From: an uncultured Gemmataceae bacterium
Lineage (GTDB): Bacteria; Planctomycetota; Planctomycetia; Gemmatales; Gemmataceae
Direction: 5' to 3'
DNA: 10,357 nucleotides
Assembly: GCA_937922175.1 (NCBI GenBank)
Contig: CAKZUU010000294.1
Span: 1-10,357, forward strand
Shown here: positions 6,332 to 10,357 of the stretch, piece after piece
How positions within the stretch are numbered: the first letter of the stretch is position 1
Layout: each line of letters begins with the position of its first letter
Notes under the pieces: model-generated
What the model was told of the DNA's origin: nothing
The model's input: only the letters and a program-made list of their open reading frames with translations
The model's database searches: none
Program-made: the position numbers and the translations under genes

Positions 6332-7687
6332 ATGCGATCCGGATGGAAGTGGTTCTGGGCCGCCCTCCTGCTGCTGGTTGCCTCGTTCCTGATCGACTCG
6401 GGGCTGCTCGCCTTTGCCATGTATGTCTTGCTCGGGGTGATGTTACTCTCTCGATTCCTGACGCGCGAAGGGTTGAGCAAGGTTGTCGCCCAGCGAACAA
6501 TCAGCCAGCAGGAAGCGGAAGTCGGCGATACGGTTTCAGTCCGAATCACCGTGACCAACACCGGATCGCTGCCGATCCCTTGGTTGTTGCTCGAAGATGG
6601 GCTGAGCCCGTCGGCCGGGCAGACTCGCCCCCCTCGACTTCGGGTCCGCAGTCGGCGAATCAAGATCACCTCGCTCCGAGCCGATCACGAAGTCGATTTG
6701 TCCTACAAGCTCGACTGCGATTTCCGAGGTTTTTACCAAATCGGCCCTTTGCTCATGGAAAGCGGCGATTTGTTCGGACTTCATCGCCGACATCGCGTCG
6801 CGACCGAACCGGTCTTCCTCACCGTTTATCCGAAAGTCATCCCGGTCTTAGGCTATGACATTGCTAGTCGCCGACCGATTGGGGACATTCGGCTGGTCCA
6901 TCGGTTGTACGAAGATCCCACCCGGGTGGCGGGCGTGCGGTGTTATGAGAGCGGGGATCCGCTGCGTCGTGTTCATTGGCGAGCGACCGCGCGGACGGGG
7001 GAATTGCAATCCAAAGTGTATGAAGCCACCACCTTGGCCGGGGCAACGATTTTGTTGGACTTTCATCAAAGCGGTTACCCGTCCCGGGGAGAACCGCATC
7101 GTTCCGAGTTGGCGGTCACCACCGCCGCTTCGCTCGCCCACGCCATCTTCCTTTTGGGACAGCCCGTGGGGCTGGCGACCAATGGCCGCGATCTGGCCGA
7201 TCGCCTGCGGGTCAAACCCAAAGGGGCGCTTGATTTCGCTCGACGCTCCGAAGCCCGGCAAGCCCTGGAAGAGGCCGACTCGTCGCACCGCCTGAAACCG
7301 TTGGTGATCCCGACTCGCCGCGAGCCGGATCAATTCCAGCACATCCGCGAGTTGCTGGCCCGGGTCGAAGTCACCAACGGGTTGACATTTGCTGATTTCG
7401 TCACCGAAGTGACACCGCGCTTGCCCCGCGATGCGAGTGTCATCGCGGTCCTGCCGCAGGTCGAGGTCGAGACGGCGCTCGCCTTGACCAATCTGCATCG
7501 GGCAGGGTTTGCCGTCTCCGTCGTTTTGGTGATGATGGATCCGGACCAGGCCGAGCAGGCCTACGCTCGGTTGGATGCTCAGAACATCCGCGAGGTTCGT
7601 CGCGTGGTGGATGAATCGGCCTTGGCCGAGCTGTGCTCGCAGTCGCTTCATCGAGGCAATTCGTATCGTGTCTCGATGGAGTCCTGA
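6332..7687 (+). CDS. DUF58 membrane-anchored protein
   Basis: A 451-residue protein of the DUF58 family, the standard partner of MoxR ATPases; its biochemical activity is unknown. An N-terminal hydrophobic hairpin (about 5-40, WKWFWAALLLLVASFLIDSG then LLAFAMYVLLGVMLL) anchors it. A beta-rich segment follows (about 55-170, with RITVTNTGSLPIPWLLLEDG at 71-90). The DUF58 signature lies at 202-221 (VRCYESGDPLRRVHWRATAR), followed by TILLDFH at 239-245, which resembles the start of a von Willebrand A-like fold. The C-terminal 200 residues are soluble and fit a cytosolic domain accessible to MoxR. The ATG lies 8 bp after the MoxR stop with no strong Shine-Dalgarno sequence, so translational coupling is likely. 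The usual neighbouring VWA-domain (Bat-type) genes are not in the window. Confidence 0.93.
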   Translation: MRSGWKWFWAALLLLVASFLIDSGLLAFAMYVLLGVMLLSRFLTREGLSKVVAQRTISQQEAEVGDTVSVRITVTNTGSLPIPWLLLEDGLSPSAGQTRPPRLRVRSRRIKITSLRADHEVDLSYKLDCDFRGFYQIGPLLMESGDLFGLHRRHRVATEPVFLTVYPKVIPVLGYDIASRRPIGDIRLVHRLYEDPTRVAGVRCYESGDPLRRVHWRATARTGELQSKVYEATTLAGATILLDFHQSGYPSRGEPHRSELAVTTAASLAHAIFLLGQPVGLATNGRDLADRLRVKPKGALDFARRSEARQALEEADSSHRLKPLVIPTRREPDQFQHIRELLARVEVTNGLTFADFVTEVTPRLPRDASVIAVLPQVEVETALALTNLHRAGFAVSVVLVMMDPDQAEQAYARLDAQNIREVRRVVDESALAELCSQSLHRGNSYRVSMES

Positions 7688-7702
7688 TGATTCGTCCTCT
7701 CG

Positions 7703-7708
7703 AGGAAG
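7703..7708 (+). promoter_or_regulatory. Ribosome binding site that fixes the start of the DUF4129 gene
   Basis: AGGAAG lies 7 nt before the ATG at 7716. The frame is open upstream to 7575, but that would overlap the DUF58 gene by more than 100 bp and add an Arg-rich, non-membrane sequence. The site supports ATG 7716. Confidence 0.65.
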
Positions 7709-7715
7709 CCGCCAG

Positions 7716-9626
7716 ATGTCGACTGCTCGCGAGCAACCTGGTGTCGCCGATGTCGTCGCGGTGGTGATTGGCCCGGCTTTGATCACCGTGATGATTACGT
7801 CGCTGGCGTTCTTTCTCATCGAAGTCTTCTACGGCGGCGAGTATTCCGGTCGCATGCGCTGGTCGATGTTTTTCTACATTTTGGGCTGTGTCCTCGTGGC
7901 GCGCATCGCCATCGAGTGGGGCGACGGTCGTGCCAGCCTGTACGGGTTGATCCTTGGCCTCGTCATGTTCTTGGCGATGCAGCGTTTCGTCGAGTTTCCA
8001 CCTGGGTGGATGCAGGTCGTCGCACCGCTCATCAATATCGGTTTGCTGACTCTGACCTGGTGGTTGGCTCAGCAATTGACCTGGGACTGTACCCACATCG
8101 ACCCCCAGCGGGATGCTTCGGATCGGGGCCTTCTCCAAGCGACCGGGCTCGAATCCGTGGAAAGCCTCGATCAGCGTCTGCCGACCGACGCCGAAACCGT
8201 GGAAGCGACCGCCAGTCACGACGTCAACGGCGAGGGGCTTTTCACACGTTTTCGGCAGTGGCGCGAGCAACAGCGGAAGAAGCCGCATACGCCGGGGGTG
8301 TGGGTCGTTTACTTCGCCCTGGCCGCGCTTCCCATTTTCGGGTTGGGCCAAGCGCTGATTCCCGTCGAAGATCGCGGCGGACGAGCCTTCAGCTTCGCGA
8401 TGATGGTGCTGTATGTCGGCAGCGCGATGGGACTGTTGCTGACGACGGCATTTCTCGGGTTGCGACGTTACTTGGAGCAACGCCACCTCCACATTCCGGC
8501 CCGTGTTGCTCGAATCTGGTTGGGAATCGGCTCGGCGCTGATCGTCCTCTTCTTGATCGTCGCTGCCCTGCTTCCTCGACCGGCTTCCGAAACGGCATTG
8601 ATCGATATTTCGTGGATCGTCGGCTCGCCGGATCGATCCGCGTCTCGCTATGCAACTCTCGCTGATGGGAGGGGAAAGGGGCCGGGAGCCGCCGGCCAGG
8701 CATCATCTCCCGACGCCTCGACGGATGGATCGGCCACGGGGAAAAGTCCCGAAACAGGCCGAGGGCCGGGTACAAAGGATGCTCGCCAGGGTCAGGGCGA
8801 CGACAAAGGGCGAGGAGGCGACTCGGGTCAAAGCGATCAGGCCGGCGACCAAATCAGAGGGGATCGTCCAAACGATCAAGCCGTTGCTCAGAAGTCCCGC
8901 TCGCAGGCGTCGTTGCCACGGGATGATCGGGCGACGGAGAGTCGGTCGAATACGGAGGGACAACGCACATCATCGTCGGACAGAGGCTCGAAGGTTGCGC
9001 CGCGTTCCCCATCGAGTTTCAAGGGGCCGATCACGTTGGGATTAGCGGGCCGACTGTTCAGCATCGTCAAATGGCTGGTTTTTGCGGTCCTCGTTTCGGC
9101 CTTCGTGCTGTTTCTCGTTTATCGTGGATTGAAATTGATGTCGCAATTCTCGGAATGGGCAAAAGGCCTGCTGAAACTCTGGGATGACCTTTGGGAGAAA
9201 CTCTTCGGCCGAACGACACCCGCTGCCGCCGACCGATCAGATGACGAGACCGACGAGCCTCGTGGAGCGACTCCGAAGTTCGCTGACTTTCGCAACCCTT
9301 TCGATTCCGGGGAGGCGGGGCGATGGTCGCCGGGTGAGTTGGTGCGTCATGGATTTGCCGCTTTAGAGGCTTGGGCGGAAGAGGCGGGAACGGGGCGAGA
9401 GGCCCACGAGACACCGCTGGAATTTGCTCAGCGTTTCGGTGAGCGGCATTGCGAGTTGCGGGTGCCGGCGACGCGCTTGGCCACCCTGTATGCCCGGCTG
9501 GCGTATTCCCGTCGGCCGTTGCCCAAATCCAGCCGTGAAGTCGTGGCCGCCTTCTGGCGTCAACTCGAAGCGGTCGGCAGGCCCGCAGCAACTGCGAATT
9601 CGGCACAACTTCCCGCCGAGGATTGA
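7716..9626 (+). CDS. Eight-TM protein with C-terminal DUF4129, TgpA-like layout without a transglutaminase core
   Basis: A 636-residue inner-membrane protein. Hydrophobic segments lie at about 13-37, 49-67, 74-90, 101-119, 195-215, 226-248, 266-287 and 445-470. Between TM4 and TM5 is a hydrophilic loop (120-194) with LTWDCTHID at 121-129. Between TM7 and TM8 is a Gly/Ser/Asp/Gln/Arg-rich linker (about 300-440). The C-terminus matches DUF4129: ELVRHGFAALEAWAEEAG (541-558), the ETPLEFAQRF motif (565-574) and ATLYARLAYS (589-598). With the N-terminus inside, the linker would be outside and DUF4129 cytosolic, within reach of MoxR. TgpA-type proteins have N-terminal TMs, an external transglutaminase domain, one TM and DUF4129; here the catalytic part is absent and the linker has no Cys or His. 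Last gene of the operon, 28 bp after DUF58. Function unknown. Confidence 0.85.
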   Translation: MSTAREQPGVADVVAVVIGPALITVMITSLAFFLIEVFYGGEYSGRMRWSMFFYILGCVLVARIAIEWGDGRASLYGLILGLVMFLAMQRFVEFPPGWMQVVAPLINIGLLTLTWWLAQQLTWDCTHIDPQRDASDRGLLQATGLESVESLDQRLPTDAETVEATASHDVNGEGLFTRFRQWREQQRKKPHTPGVWVVYFALAALPIFGLGQALIPVEDRGGRAFSFAMMVLYVGSAMGLLLTTAFLGLRRYLEQRHLHIPARVARIWLGIGSALIVLFLIVAALLPRPASETALIDISWIVGSPDRSASRYATLADGRGKGPGAAGQASSPDASTDGSATGKSPETGRGPGTKDARQGQGDDKGRGGDSGQSDQAGDQIRGDRPNDQAVAQKSRSQASLPRDDRATESRSNTEGQRTSSSDRGSKVAPRSPSSFKGPITLGLAGRLFSIVKWLVFAVLVSAFVLFLVYRGLKLMSQFSEWAKGLLKLWDDLWEKLFGRTTPAAADRSDDETDEPRGATPKFADFRNPFDSGEAGRWSPGELVRHGFAALEAWAEEAGTGREAHETPLEFAQRFGERHCELRVPATRLATLYARLAYSRRPLPKSSREVVAAFWRQLEAVGRPAATANSAQLPAED

Positions 9627-9646
9627 TCCGTTTTCCCCTCCGGCTC

Positions 9647-9675
9647 TTGATCCCGAAGGCTCGACTTTGAATAAT
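9647..9675 (+). promoter_or_regulatory. Candidate promoter of the tRNA-Leu gene
   Basis: TTGATC (9647-9652) and AATAAT (9670-9675) are separated by 17 bp and match the -35 and -10 consensus at 4 of 6 and 5 of 6 positions. The expected start near 9682 lies about 28 nt before the mature 5' end. The elements fall in the gap after the DUF4129 gene, so the tRNA probably has its own transcription unit. Confidence 0.5.
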
Positions 9676-9709
9676 TTAACAGCTCGAAGACGATGCGCTC
9701 CCCGACTTC

Positions 9710-9793
9710 GCCGTGGTGGTGGAATTGGCAGACACACACGTTTGAGGGGCGTGTTCCCGAAAGGGAGTGCGGGTTCAAGTCCCGCCCACGGCA
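9710..9793 (+). tRNA. tRNA-Leu, anticodon GAG
   Basis: A complete 84-nt class II tRNA. The acceptor stem GCCGTGG (9710-9716) pairs fully with CCACGGC (9786-9792), and A9793 is the discriminator base, as expected for leucine. The D stem is GTG/CAC (9719-9721 with 9733-9735) around AATTGGCAGA. The anticodon stem CACGT/GCGTG (9737-9741 with 9749-9753) closes the loop TTGAGGG, with anticodon GAG at 9744-9746. A long variable arm (CCC-GAAA-GGG, 9756-9765) and a T arm (GCGGG, TTCAAGT, CCCGC, 9769-9785) follow. The 3' CCA is not encoded and must be added after transcription. It reads CUC and CUU codons. No pairing fault is seen. Confidence 0.97.
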
Positions 9794-10286
9794 TTTTCCC
9801 ATCCCGCCGTTCGCTGCCCCGGCCAGTCGTGTCGGGTCAGATTCTGTTACCTCAAGGCCGGCTGAGATGTCGTCACATCAAGTCAGCGCGGCAGGTCATG
9901 GCTATCAGACTGAAACTCGCCCAGATCAACTTCATCCACGCACACATGACGTTCCCTCCTGTGGGGATATGGAGCGACCGCCGGTGATTTGGGCACGAGG
10001 GTAAGAGACGAAAAATGATTTGTCAACCATTAAGGCGGCGAAATCGGTAGATCCGACCGCCTGCCAGCTCTCTACAGCTCACTTTCTTCTGCCAACTCCA
10101 CCACCCCATCGGAAACGTTCTCATGTCCCGCATGTCCCTTCGATGGGCGGTCAATCGACGCACGGTCGCTCCGGCAGCCCGCGCCTGTGGCTTCTGCTTT
10201 GGCGGCGCGCAACTGCCGGCGACAAGACCTGTTCTTCGTGGTATACGACGCCGTGACCGATTCCCCGGAGCCAGTGAGGTCGAGCC
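9794..10286. other. Intergenic stretch of about 490 bp with no supported gene
   Basis: No reading frame here has both a plausible start and recognisable protein character. Small candidates are a 29-codon frame at 9898-9987 (MAIRLKLAQINFIHAH at its start) with a crowded AGG only, a 59-codon frame at 10123-10302 rich in Arg, and a TTG-initiated 78-codon frame at 10020-10256. One + strand frame stays open from 10034 to the window end but lacks an early start codon; it includes CPACPFDGR near 10124. A nested hairpin can form at 10034-10061 (GGCGG/CCGCC enclosing TCGG/CCGA, loop TAGAT) with no T-run after it. A small inverted repeat, GATGT-CGTC-ACATC, lies at 9866-9879. No terminator hairpin follows the tRNA apart from a bare T4 at 9794-9797. 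The stretch may hold the promoter of the gene starting at 10287. Confidence 0.5.
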
Positions 10287-10357
10287 ATGGCCGATTTATT
10301 GAAACCTGTTGTTCTGCGATCGACCACGTGGAGATGGCGGGCACTCGTGGCAGGGGT
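10287..10357 (+). CDS. Start of a probable gene, cut by the window end
   Basis: Only 23 codons are visible (MADLLKPVVLRSTTWRWRAL at the start, then VAG). The ATG is preceded by GAGG (10276-10279) at a 7-nt spacing, which is a usable ribosome binding site. The basic, Trp-containing N-terminus turning hydrophobic near the edge would fit a membrane protein, but the family cannot be told. A competing + strand frame also remains open to the window end, so the call is tentative. Confidence 0.4.
   Translation, partial: MADLLKPVVLRSTTWRWRALVAG

Noticed and set aside
7440..8492. A minus-strand frame of 350 codons opposite the DUF58/DUF4129 junction
   Set aside because: It spans two genes that are well supported on the + strand and is rich in His, Arg and Asp without any recognisable domain or membrane pattern.
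9710..9793. tRNA-Leu 3' end as an integration (att) site for a genomic island
   Set aside because: No integrase gene and no direct repeat of the tRNA 3' end are visible in the 560 bp that follow; a longer window would be needed to reopen this.
10020..10256. TTG-initiated frame of 78 codons after the tRNA
   Set aside because: It has no ribosome binding site, a low-complexity Pro/His/Arg/Ser content and no recognisable domain.

Overview
The window looks like chromosomal DNA of a Planctomycetota member, possibly near the Gemmatales/Isosphaerales; the lineage is inferred. The grounds are a moderately GC-rich base composition, a BlaI-type repressor overlapping an M56 protease that carries a PDZ domain, a membrane-anchored proline-rich protein ending in LysM repeats, and a MoxR/DUF58/DUF4129 operon. 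I see no insertion sequence, phage gene, CRISPR array, plasmid function or obvious foreign gene.

Layout. (1) 104-1939 (+): a membrane-anchored protein with a proline-rich stalk of about 420 residues and two C-terminal LysM-like domains. (2) 1972-2565 (-): a small coiled-coil protein of unknown function, convergent with gene 1. (3) 2566-2734: a divergent intergenic region with promoter-like elements on both strands and a perfect 14-bp palindrome at the expected + strand transcription start, a good candidate operator. (4) 2735-5214 (+): a two-gene operon of BlaI-family repressor and M56 (BlaR1-like) zinc protease, overlapping by 4 bp. The protease has a PDZ domain where BlaR1 has a penicillin-binding sensor. 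A strong intrinsic terminator follows at 5244-5279. (5) 5337-9626 (+): a compact operon of MoxR AAA+ ATPase, DUF58 membrane protein, and an eight-TM protein ending in DUF4129. The last gene has the layout of a TgpA-type transglutaminase, but a Gly/Ser/Asp-rich linker stands where the catalytic core would be. (6) 9710-9793 (+): a complete tRNA-Leu(GAG) with its own promoter-like hexamers. (7) 9794-10286: about 490 bp with no gene I can support, then the first codons of a probable new gene at 10287 that runs off the window.

How the genes may work together. Every protein gene except the coiled-coil one points to the cell envelope. The BlaI/M56-PDZ pair should be a proteolytic switch: a signal sensed outside the membrane activates the protease, the repressor is lost, and its own operon (and perhaps others) is turned on. 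The MoxR/DUF58/DUF4129 operon belongs to a family of modules in which a cytosolic AAA+ ATPase acts on membrane partners. Nothing in the window proves that the two operons are linked functionally. The most interesting points are the PDZ-for-sensor replacement, the palindrome at the promoter, and the TgpA-like protein without a transglutaminase core. No wholly new system is evident.
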